Shown: one piece after another, positions 54,601 to 60,824 of the stretch
Layout of the letters: each line of letters opens with the position of its first letter
How positions within the stretch are numbered: the stretch's first letter is position 1
Assembly: GCA_016191995.1 (NCBI GenBank)
Contig: JACPVA010000156.1
Coordinates: 1 to 64,000, forward strand
DNA length: 64,000 bases
Source of the DNA: Burkholderiales bacterium
GTDB taxonomy: Bacteria > Pseudomonadota > Gammaproteobacteria > Burkholderiales > Burkholderiaceae_C
Direction of reading: 5' to 3'
The notes under the pieces: model-generated
Seen by the model: the letters and a program-made list of their open reading frames with translations, nothing else
Database searches by the model: none
Told to the model about the DNA's origin: nothing
Made by a program: the position numbers and the translations under genes

Positions 54601-54941
54601 ACGAACGCATGTTCGTCTGTCGCGCTGTGGGCCGTTCAATGGAGCCGACGATCCATGATGGGGACTACGTCGTGTTCCGCGCCAATCCGGCAGGTAGCCG
54701 CCAGGGCAAGATCGTGCTCGCACAGTATCGCGGGCCGACAGACCCGGACACGGGTGGCGCGTTCACGGTGAAGCGGTACGCGTCGGAGAAGGTGCCTGAC
54801 GAGGACGGCGACTGGCGGCATGCACGCGTGACACTATCGCCGACGAACCGCGAGTACTCGCCGATCGTGCTGACGGAAAAGGATGCGGGCGCCGTGCAGG
54901 TTGTGGCTGAGTTCGTGGCGGTGCTTGTTGCACAAGGTTGA
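51618..54941 (+). CDS. Type III-like restriction helicase-nuclease (Res) with C-terminal LexA/S24 self-cleavage domain
   Basis: The 1107-residue protein has an SF2 helicase with Walker A ATGTGKT (about 157), DEAH box NDEAHHVYG (about 303), SATPWYGSG, and motif VI QIIGRGLRR. A PD-(D/E)XK nuclease follows, with Asp857 (YYPDF) and Glu875/Lys877 (ETKG). The last 150 residues are an S24/LexA-like domain: candidate cleavage bond Ala971-Gly972, nucleophile Ser1007 (GRSMEPTIHDGDYVVF) and Lys1052 (FTVKRY). The Gly972-to-Ser1007 spacing is 35 residues, against 34 in LexA. Self-cleavage would release the helicase-nuclease from its tail. The partner is the Mod gene upstream. Confidence 0.92.
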   Translation: MAYVVDRVVICDAFREPDCHYQLLPGGRSRRVASRRPSMRFLASAQDTRGGITGIVGREAGLFDDLSAAAEQKNEFVNALRDEVRGWREAGYPGTAVVTRRLLEWWFERDEERKAVGRRFFFCQQEAVETVIYLYEVQNRRKMPETGNLLRYALKLATGTGKTVVMALFVTWATLHKRKVSGSTLSGNFLVLVPNLTVRDRVSGQPRGDGLDAAGSHNLYDAFETVPPEYREEFRPNVLVRNWQGIPLEAKREDWIGEGEVPLEEGRFIPQAVLRAMQRRARQDPNAAIRRLLGGWRDLVVINDEAHHVYGEKRGRKGEDPEHIKWSKILERVSKAVRISLVVDLSATPWYGSGSPKPEGTLFEWLVSDFSVYDAFESGLVKVVRLPDPDEHGRVYLDLWDMVKGARTKEEYLRACRGAIASIYSSWRQDFDDWAGTFDFLRGPSPVLLCVADNAERARWLFEHLTRDYELLRNPDDEDRSRWVTIPIDSKVFDADKGNEATLREMVSTVGSTGRPGERVRCIVSVNMLSEGWDVKSVTHILGLRAFGSPLLTEQIIGRGLRRTNYDVLNQPLAERPEGSEETVDAFGIPFVGFPVEKRRRPQTGDWTHKPVWIEADPRKAKYRVQVPNVRSWAVGVRQSLAELVRVEDLPQIRIDPRQTPPDVHVRPVVGGKPEAVMTLERVREEWPVLRTQFLLAEELYTQTNPGAAGDLGIGPTFDELLEVSRRYVAGRVHPMEAGGFKSDPRDLGIYFWRRQAVDVLENAIRGVADGGVTALPILGSPEVLDTLALRRFQWTGIVADGRRCHTNQVPCHTPLEKSFADFLDRASDVVRYFKNERLGFSITYYENSRPRQYYPDFIVFARESDGREVAWIAETKGEERANTALKSEAARLWCEKMSGTRYGAWRYLFVPQRKLEAALASGVKALAALADALVRARPGPQAQLISLDDERARREAFKSLLPLYSLKAAAGYFGNGEAVEAEGWIEAGAVGRLDERMFVCRAVGRSMEPTIHDGDYVVFRANPAGSRQGKIVLAQYRGPTDPDTGGAFTVKRYASEKVPDEDGDWRHARVTLSPTNREYSPIVLTEKDAGAVQVVAEFVAVLVAQG

Positions 54942-55183
54942 AGTCGGCCCGCACATCTCGCTGGCGTCCGCCTACGAGCGCGCGCTTCGTGCCCAAGCCG
55001 AGCACATGCGCGTAGTTCTCGGGCAAGCGGCCGGGCCTCGGTCGGCCTCGCGGCCACCGTTCCGACGCGGGGTCTCGAGACGGCGCGCCTGAGTCGCAGG
55101 TCTGCAAGCATGGAAACCGCCGCCTGCCAGGGGTTCCCCTCGGTAGAATCGACAAAGCCATGCATCACATGGAGTCCAACACC

Positions 55184-55396
55184 ATGCGCACCTTGAGTTT
55201 CGTGACGTGGGAAGAGGACGGCGCCTTCGTCGCCCAATGCCTGGACGTGGATATCGCCAGCGAGGGCGACAACCAGGACGAGGCCATCGCCAACCTCAAG
55301 GAGGCGTTGGAGCTCTATTTCGAGGACGCCACCGGCCACGAGCCCCTGGTGCCACCGACCCGAGTCCGCCTGGGGGAAGTGTGCATCGATGCCTAA
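55184..55396 (+). CDS. hicB: HicB-like antitoxin
   Basis: The 70-residue protein has the HicB partial RNase-H fold (LSFVTWEEDGAFVAQCLDVDIASEG, DEAIANLKEALELYFED). It lacks the usual C-terminal DNA-binding domain. GGAG at 55171 precedes the ATG at 55184, which is preferred over in-frame upstream ATGs at 55160 and 55169. TAGAAT at 55144 may be its promoter. Its 3' end overlaps hicA by 8 bp. The 242 bp before it (54942-55183) show no gene. Confidence 0.88.
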   Translation: MRTLSFVTWEEDGAFVAQCLDVDIASEGDNQDEAIANLKEALELYFEDATGHEPLVPPTRVRLGEVCIDA

Positions 55397-55595
55397 GCGG
55401 TATTCCACCGCCGAAGTGTTGCGAGCGTTGTACGAGGCGGGCTTCCGGCAGGTCTCCCAGCGTGGCAGCCACATCAAGCTGACCGACGGGGAGCATGTGG
55501 TGATCGTCCCGGCCGGGCGCAAGGAAATCCGCCCCGGCACCCTCAACTCCATCCTCAATCAGTCCGGCTTGGCGAAAGAAGCTCTCGAAAACTGA
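55389..55595 (+). CDS. hicA: HicA-like mRNA interferase toxin
   Basis: The 68-residue protein has the HicA dsRBD-like fold with the catalytic His in RGSHIKLTDG and the conserved GTLNSILNQSGL. It cleaves mRNA when not bound by HicB. The gene order here is antitoxin first, the reverse of the classical hicAB order. It lies at the right end of the defence island, about 125 bp from the direct repeat. Confidence 0.9.
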   Translation: MPKRYSTAEVLRALYEAGFRQVSQRGSHIKLTDGEHVVIVPAGRKEIRPGTLNSILNQSGLAKEALEN

Positions 55596-55719
55596 TCCGG
55601 CGTCTGTCTTCGTCCATCCCGCACGCTGGAAGTCAAGCGCACAACGCTCGGGCGGTGGCGGCAACGGGGCCGTATCCAGGCCCGCACCTGTAACTTGTCG
55701 CTGCCTGGTGTCCGCCGGG

Positions 55720-55889
55720 CTCGTGACGGCGCGCGGCCCGGCCCGCGGCGCTCAACGCGTCATCCAGCGCCGGCTCGCATAGCTCAGCGAGTCGACCAGC
55801 GCCACCAGCAGCAGCATCGCCGCGAGCACGGTGCAGGTCTTGTCCATCTGGAACAGCCCCATGTGGAAGACGAGCAGCTGGCCCAGCCC
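55720..55889 (+). repeat. Right copy of the phnE-3'-end direct repeat bounding the defence island
   Basis: 170 bp matching 44445-44611. This copy is continuous with the intact permease gene on the right, so integration left the permease complete. Confidence 0.9.
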
Positions 55890-56576
55890 GCCGGCGCCGA
55901 CGACGCCGAGCACGGCGGCGGCGCGGATATTGTTCTCCCAGCGGTACAGCGTGTAGCTCAGCAGCTGCGGCAGCACCTGCGGCAGCGTCGCGTACAGGAA
56001 GACGCGCAACGGATCCACGCCCTGCGCGCGCAGCGCGTCGGCCGGGCCGGCGGGCGCATTCTCGATCGCCTCGGCGAACAGGCGCCCGAGCACGCCGGAC
56101 GTGTGCAGTGCCAGCGCCAGCGTGCCGGCGAACGGGCCCAGCCCGGCGCTGATCAGCAGCAGCGCGGCCCAGACCAGCTCCGGGATCGACCGCAGCGCGT
56201 TGAGCACGAGCCGCATCGGCGCGCGCGCCCAGGCACGATCGCCGGCGTGCATCCGGCTCGCCGGCAGCGCCAGCACGATCGCCGCCGCGGCGGCCAGCAG
56301 CGTGCCGAGCGCCGACATCGCCAGCGTCTCCCAGGCGCCGACCGCGACCTGGCGCAGGAAGGCGGGGTCGAGGTCGGGCGGGAAGAACTCGCCCGCGAAG
56401 CGCGCCATCCCGCGCGCGGCGTCGACCGAGAGAAACTGCGCCCACTGCAGGTCCAGCGACGCGAAGCTGGCGACGACGAGCACGATCACCGCGGCCGTGA
56501 ACCAGCAGGCCTTGCAGCGGGCGTCGAACAGCCGCGGCGGCAGCCTGAACGGCGGGTTGGCGGCGTGGCGGTCCAT
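55752..56576 (-). CDS. phnE: PhnE-like ABC transporter permease (second)
   Basis: The 274-residue inner-membrane permease has about six helices and the EAA-type loop PGPADALRAQGVDPLRVFLYATLPQVLP. The C-terminal VLGVVGAGGLGQLLVF is typical of PhnE. It forms the channel of the PhnCDE-type importer with the other permease, whose stop lies 5 bp upstream of its ATG at 56576. Its last 45 residues lie in the right-hand direct repeat. Confidence 0.9.
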   Translation of the reverse strand: MDRHAANPPFRLPPRLFDARCKACWFTAAVIVLVVASFASLDLQWAQFLSVDAARGMARFAGEFFPPDLDPAFLRQVAVGAWETLAMSALGTLLAAAAAIVLALPASRMHAGDRAWARAPMRLVLNALRSIPELVWAALLLISAGLGPFAGTLALALHTSGVLGRLFAEAIENAPAGPADALRAQGVDPLRVFLYATLPQVLPQLLSYTLYRWENNIRAAAVLGVVGAGGLGQLLVFHMGLFQMDKTCTVLAAMLLLVALVDSLSYASRRWMTR

Positions 56577-56581
56577 CGCGG

Positions 56582-57439
56582 TCAGCCCAGCGCGCGCCGC
56601 AGCCCGGCGCTGACGCGGTCGGCCAGCGCGACGAGGACGACGAAGACGATCAGGATCGTCGCCACCTCGCCGCCGGCGAACATCTTCATCGACTGCTCGA
56701 GTTGCTGCCCGAGCCCGCCGGCGCCGACGAATCCGAGCACGACCGACGAGCGGATCGCGCACTCCCAGCGGTAGACGGTGTAGCTCGTCAGCTCGGCCGC
56801 ACTCGTCGGCAGCAGGCCGTGGAAGAAGGTCTGCAGCCGCCCGGCGCCGTTGCGCAGCAGCGTGGTCGAGGCGTGCGTGTCGCCGGACTCGAGGATCTCG
56901 GCGTAGACCTTGCCGAGCATTCCACCGTAGGTCAGCGCGATCGCCAGCACGCCGGCGGTCGGCCCGAGGCCGACGACGCGGACGAACACCAGCGCCCACA
57001 CCAGCTCGGGGATCGATCGCAGCGCGATCAGCAGCCAGCGTGCGCCGCGCCGCGCGAGCGCCGGCAGCGCGGCCATGCGGCCATCGACGGCGCCGATCGC
57101 CGACACCGACAGCACGCGCGTGGCGACCAGCGCCAGCGGCGCGGCGACCAGCAGCGCCAGCGTGACGCCGGCGGTCGCGATCGCGACCGTGCGCCAGGTC
57201 TCGCGCGCGACCAGCGCGAGAAAGTCGCCGCCGTGCGCCGGCGGGACGAAGCCGGCGAGAAACTGCGCGCTGACGCGCAGGTTGGCGGGCTCGACCAGCA
57301 CCCAGGGCCTGAACTCGGTCGCCTGCAGCAGCGGCCACAGCAGCACCAGCGCGACGACGGCCCAGCCCAGGCGGGCGCGCCATGCCGGGTCGCGCTGCGG
57401 GATCGCGGCGGTCGGGGCGTGGGCGGCGACGGTCGTCAC
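56582..57439 (-). CDS. phnE: PhnE-like ABC transporter permease (first)
   Basis: The 285-residue permease has about six helices, LIALRSIPELVWALVFVRVVG, the EAA-type loop LLRNGAGRLQTFFHGLLPTSAAEL and the C-terminal VLGFVGAGGLGQQLEQS. It is related to, but clearly different from, the second permease. GTG at 57439 is taken as the start, since it precedes TTVAAHAP and the first hydrophobic helix; a longer frame upstream overlaps phnC. The two permeases probably form a heterodimer. Confidence 0.88.
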   Translation of the reverse strand: MTTVAAHAPTAAIPQRDPAWRARLGWAVVALVLLWPLLQATEFRPWVLVEPANLRVSAQFLAGFVPPAHGGDFLALVARETWRTVAIATAGVTLALLVAAPLALVATRVLSVSAIGAVDGRMAALPALARRGARWLLIALRSIPELVWALVFVRVVGLGPTAGVLAIALTYGGMLGKVYAEILESGDTHASTTLLRNGAGRLQTFFHGLLPTSAAELTSYTVYRWECAIRSSVVLGFVGAGGLGQQLEQSMKMFAGGEVATILIVFVVLVALADRVSAGLRRALG

Positions 57440-57503
57440 GGTTCGGGGCAGGGCGCGACGGGCAGAGCGACGATGCGCAGTGTGGCGCGACGAAGCCCGC
57501 GCC

Positions 57504-58343
57504 TCAGCGGCAGTGCATGACGGCCGGCGGGGCCGGCGCTGGGGGCGCCTCGGCATCGGCATCGGCCGCGCCGCCGCCCAGCCACTCGTCCTCGTGCTGC
57601 GCGTACAGGCGCGCGAGCTGCGCACGCGTCACCTCGGCGGCCGGCAGGTCGAACGCGATACACCCGTCGCGCAGCCCGACGATGCGCGGGAAGTGCGCCA
57701 GCGCGATGTCGACCTGGTGCAGGCTCGCGACCAGCGTGCGGCGGCCCTCGCGCGCGGCGTCGACCAGGGTCGAGACCGCCTGCTGCGCGCGCGTCGGGTC
57801 CAGCGCCGACAGCGGTTCGTCGACCAGCCACAGCCGTGCCGGCGCCAGCAGCGCGCGCGCCAGCCCGACGCGCTGGCGCTCGCCGCCGGAGAGCCTGTCG
57901 ACGCGCTCGAACAGCTTGTCGGCGAGGTCGAAGCGATCCAGCGCCGCGTGCGCGGCCGGGATGTCGCTCGGGTAGAACAGCGAGCGCAGGCTCGCCGCCA
58001 GGCCGAGCGCCGGCAGCCGCCCGGCGAGCACCGCGGTGACGACGCGCTGGCGCGGTGGCAGCGGCGGCACCTGCGGCGCCATGAACAGCCGCCCGCGCAA
58101 CGCGTGCAGCGCGCGCCGCGGCAGCGACCAGGGGTCGGCGCCGTCGATGCGCAGCGCGCCCTGCGCCGGGCGCAGCGCGCAGGCCATGGTCTGCAGCAGC
58201 GTGGTCTTGCCCGCACCGGATGGTCCGATGACGGCGAGTTGCTCGCCCGCGGCGACGCGCAGGTCGAGCGGGCCGAGCGCGGCGCGGGCGCCGGCACGCG
58301 CCGCCGGATGGCGGGCGGCGACGGCGTCGAGATCGAGCTGCAT
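57504..58343 (-). CDS. phnC: PhnC-like ABC transporter ATP-binding protein
   Basis: The 279-residue ATPase has Walker A GPSGAGKTTLLQT, the signature LSGGERQRVGLARALL, Walker B LWLVDEPLSALD and the H-loop VASLHQVDIA. It powers the importer made of the two permeases and the binding protein. It lies between phnD-like and the permease genes, all on one strand, so it is one transcription unit. Confidence 0.93.
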   Translation of the reverse strand: MQLDLDAVAARHPAARAGARAALGPLDLRVAAGEQLAVIGPSGAGKTTLLQTMACALRPAQGALRIDGADPWSLPRRALHALRGRLFMAPQVPPLPPRQRVVTAVLAGRLPALGLAASLRSLFYPSDIPAAHAALDRFDLADKLFERVDRLSGGERQRVGLARALLAPARLWLVDEPLSALDPTRAQQAVSTLVDAAREGRRTLVASLHQVDIALAHFPRIVGLRDGCIAFDLPAAEVTRAQLARLYAQHEDEWLGGGAADADAEAPPAPAPPAVMHCR

Positions 58344-58366
58344 CGCGTCGGGTGTCGTCGCGGCGC

Positions 58367-59233
58367 TCAGAGCAGCCCGGCGGCGCGCGCCGCGCGCTCG
58401 ATGCCCTCGTAGTTGCCGGGGGCGGTCGGGATGTAGCGCGTCGCTCGGTTGAGCTTCAGGATCTCGGCCTGTGCGGGGTCGGCCGGCGACAGCGCCAGCA
58501 GCGCGCTGCGGATGCGGTCGCGCAGCTCGGCCGGCATGTCGGCGTGCACCGACCAGTTGTAGTTGAAGAACGGCGACGTGGTGTAGAAGACGTCGACCTC
58601 GCGCGTGTCGACACGCTTGTCGTCGACGAACTTGCGCCAGACCGTGATGTCCAGCGCCGCGGCATCGACCTTGCCGCTGACGACGGCAGCAATCGTCGCG
58701 TCGTGCGCGCCCGAGTAGGCGATGCGGCGGAAGTCCTTCTCGGGATCGAGGCCGGCGGTCAGCAGGAAGGCGCGCGGCATCAGGTGGCCCGAGGTGCTGC
58801 TCGGCGAGCCGAATCCGACCTGACGGCCGCGCAGGTCGGCGAGGGTGCGGATGCCCGAGTCCTTGCGCGCGATGAAGACCGACTGGAAGCGCGCATCCTC
58901 CTCGCGTTGCGCGATCGGGATCACCTTGCCGTCGGCACGCCGGCGCGCCTGGATGTAGGTGAAGCCGCCGAGCCACGCGAGGTCGACCTTGCGGGCGACC
59001 AGCGCCTCGACCGCGGCCGGGTAGTCGTTGACCGGGGTGAACTCGACCTTCATCGCCAGCGCGCGCTCGAGGTAGGCGACCAGCGGGCCGAACTTGCGTG
59101 CCTGCTCGGTCGCGGCCTCCTCGGGGATGGTCGTCACGCGCAGCACGGTCTGCGCGTGCACGCCGGTGCCGGCGGCGAGCAGCGCGGCGCCGATCAGGTT
59201 GTGGAAGCGGCGGCGGCTGAGGGTCGGGGACAT
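58367..59233 (-). CDS. phnD: PhnD-like periplasmic binding protein, candidate selenium-oxyanion binder
   Basis: The 288-residue protein has a Tat signal (SRRRFHNLIGAALLAAGTGVHAQ), followed by the family opening LRVTTIPEEAATEQARKFGPL and SGHLMPRAFL. It belongs to the phosphate/phosphonate-binding group. Some members are annotated as putative selenate binders because they are encoded near selenium genes, and here senB-senC are close and no C-P lyase genes occur. The ligand is therefore inferred as a selenium oxyanion rather than phosphonate. It is divergent from egtD, 80 bp apart. Confidence 0.85.
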   Translation of the reverse strand: MSPTLSRRRFHNLIGAALLAAGTGVHAQTVLRVTTIPEEAATEQARKFGPLVAYLERALAMKVEFTPVNDYPAAVEALVARKVDLAWLGGFTYIQARRRADGKVIPIAQREEDARFQSVFIARKDSGIRTLADLRGRQVGFGSPSSTSGHLMPRAFLLTAGLDPEKDFRRIAYSGAHDATIAAVVSGKVDAAALDITVWRKFVDDKRVDTREVDVFYTTSPFFNYNWSVHADMPAELRDRIRSALLALSPADPAQAEILKLNRATRYIPTAPGNYEGIERAARAAGLL

Positions 59234-59301
59234 GCGGGGCCGGAGTTGTGGGGGCGAGGCCGCGATTACAGCGCAGCCGGCGCCGGCTTGCACGAGGCTG
59301 C

Positions 59302-59307
59302 TAGAGT
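59302..59307 (+). promoter_or_regulatory. -10-like TAGAGT, 6 nt before the egtD ATG
   Basis: TAGAGT ends 6 nt before the egtD start codon, again the geometry of a leaderless transcript. It lies in the 80-bp divergent region between phnD-like and egtD. Confidence 0.45.
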
Positions 59308-59313
59308 GTCCTC

Positions 59314-60282
59314 ATGGCTGGCCCCGCCTCCGCCGCCCCCGTCTTCGTCGAGCTGGCGCGCGAAGACGATGCCGCGCTGCGCGCCGAGCTGGTACGCGGG
59401 CTGACCGCGCCGGCGGCGCATGTGGCGCCGAAGTTTCTCTATGGGCCGCTCGGATCGGCGCTGTTCGACGCCATCACGCGGCTGGCCGAGTACTACCCGA
59501 CGCGCACCGAGGCGGCGATCTTCGCCGCCGAGCGCGACGCGATCGCACGCGCCTGCGGGCGCGGCCGGCCGCTGGTCGACCTCGGTGCCGCCGACTGTGC
59601 GAAGGCGGCGGCGCTGTTCGACGCGCTGCAGCCGTCGCAATATGTGGCGGTCGATATCTCGGTCGACTATGTGCGCGACGCGTTGCAGCGGCTGCAGCGC
59701 TGCCACCCGGCACTGCCGATGCTCGGCGTCGGCATGGATTTCACCGCCGCGCTGGAGCTGCCGCCGCAGGTCGGGCCGGGGCCTCGGACGCTGTTCTACC
59801 CCGGGTCGAGCATCGGCAACTTCATGCCCGAAGAGGCCCTCGTCTTGCTGCGCCGCGTGCACGCGGCCTGCGCCGGCGGCGCGCTGCTGATCGGCGTGGA
59901 CCTGGTGAAGCCGCGCGAAGTGCTGGAGGCGGCCTACGCCGATGCGCTGGGCGTCACCGCGGCCTTCGACCTCAACCTCTTGCGCAACGTCAATGCGCGG
60001 CTCGGCGCGGACTTCGACCCGCGGCAGTGGCGGCATGTCGCCTTCTTCGACGCCCGGGCGTCGCGCATCGAGATGCACCTCGAGGCGCGCGAGGCGCTTA
60101 CGGTGCGCTGGCCGGGCGGCGAGCGCCGCTTCGCCGGCGGCGAGCGCATCCATACCGAGAACTCGTACAAATACCGGCGCGGCGACTTCGAGGCCATGCT
60201 GCGCGACGCCGGGTTCGGCCGCACGCAGGGCTGGACCGATGCGCGCGGCTGGTTCGCGGTCTTCGTCGCGCAGGCCGGGTAG
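59314..60282 (+). CDS. egtD: L-histidine N-alpha-methyltransferase EgtD
   Basis: EgtD trimethylates histidine to hercynine, the precursor of ergothioneine and selenoneine. The 322-residue SAM enzyme has the family opening PKFLYGPLGSALFDAITRLAEYYPTRTE, motif I LVDLGAADCAKAAAL and the FYPGSSIGNFMPEEAL and GVDLVKPREVLEAAY segments. The C-terminal histidine-site region is RIHTENSYKY. It lies between the putative selenium transporter and senB-senC, which points to selenoneine synthesis. Confidence 0.93.
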   Translation: MAGPASAAPVFVELAREDDAALRAELVRGLTAPAAHVAPKFLYGPLGSALFDAITRLAEYYPTRTEAAIFAAERDAIARACGRGRPLVDLGAADCAKAAALFDALQPSQYVAVDISVDYVRDALQRLQRCHPALPMLGVGMDFTAALELPPQVGPGPRTLFYPGSSIGNFMPEEALVLLRRVHAACAGGALLIGVDLVKPREVLEAAYADALGVTAAFDLNLLRNVNARLGADFDPRQWRHVAFFDARASRIEMHLEAREALTVRWPGGERRFAGGERIHTENSYKYRRGDFEAMLRDAGFGRTQGWTDARGWFAVFVAQAG

Positions 60283-60299
60283 GCCGGCGCGGTCTTGCG

Positions 60300-60761
60300 A
60301 TGGGCGGGGCGGGGAAGGGCCGGGGCCGTGCCGCGCGTCGCGGCGGTGAGGACGTCGCGCCGGCTGCCGATCCCGGCGCAGACGGCGCACAAGGCGCACA
60401 AGGCGCACAAGGCGCACAAGGCGCACAAGGCGCACAAGGCGAAATGGGCGGGCAAGGCGCCCAGGTGCCGCACTGGCGCTGGGACGGCGGGGATCTCGTG
60501 CTCGAGCTGCGCGCCAAGCCCGGCGCGCGTCGCGACGGCTTCGGCCGCGTGGCGGGCGGGCGGCTCGCGGTGCAGGTTGCCGCGGTGGCCGAGGACGGGC
60601 GCGCCAATGCACGGCTGCTGGGATTTCTGGCGGCTGAGTTCGGCGTCGCGAATTCGGCCGTCGAGCTGGTCCAGGGAGGTTCCAACCCGCTCAAGCGTGT
60701 GCGCATCCGCGCGCCGCGTTGCCTGCCGCAAGCCGCGGGCGTGCCGCCGCGCCCAGGCTGA
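60300..60761 (+). CDS. DUF167 (YggU-like) protein with N-terminal GAQ repeats
   Basis: The 153-residue protein has a C-terminal DUF167 domain (LVLELRAKPGARRDGFGRVAGG, VELVQGGSNPLKRVRI), whose function is unknown. Its first 55 residues are low-complexity, Gly/Ala/Arg-rich, with six consecutive GAQ tripeptides encoded by a 9-bp perfect repeat. YggU proteins normally lack such an extension. The real start could be later, but ATG 60300 is the first suitable codon, 18 bp after egtD's stop. Confidence 0.75.
   Translation: MGGAGKGRGRAARRGGEDVAPAADPGADGAQGAQGAQGAQGAQGAQGEMGGQGAQVPHWRWDGGDLVLELRAKPGARRDGFGRVAGGRLAVQVAAVAEDGRANARLLGFLAAEFGVANSAVELVQGGSNPLKRVRIRAPRCLPQAAGVPPRPG
60384..60437 (+). repeat. 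Six perfect copies of a 9-bp unit GGCGCACAA
   Basis: Copies run without gaps from 60384 to 60437 and encode Gly-Ala-Gln. A nine-base unit keeps frame, so copy-number change would alter protein length rather than switch the gene off. Confidence 0.92.
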
Positions 60762-60824
60762 GGGTCGGCGGCGCGGCCGCGGCGAACCGCGCGGCGCGCC
60801 GACTTCCGCATTAACCTCCGCGCC

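Larger units (their letters stand above)
44612..55719. mobile_element. 11.1-kb defence island inserted at the 3' end of a permease gene
   Basis: The segment between the two direct repeats holds a helicase-nuclease, an exonuclease, a Mod/Res pair with a small BECR/DUF2283 pair between them, and a HicBA pair. All read on the plus strand, opposite to the flanking permease genes. No integrase or transposase is visible, so movement by homologous exchange or by a recombinase supplied in trans is likely. The first 227 bp (44612-44838) carry no gene. Confidence 0.75.

Noticed and set aside
54883-55092. 70-codon frame after res
   Set aside because: It overlaps the end of res in another frame and shows no motif or ribosome-binding site.
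60384-60437. Regular short repeats considered as a CRISPR-like array
   Set aside because: The units are 9 bp, contiguous and lack spacers; they lie in a coding frame.
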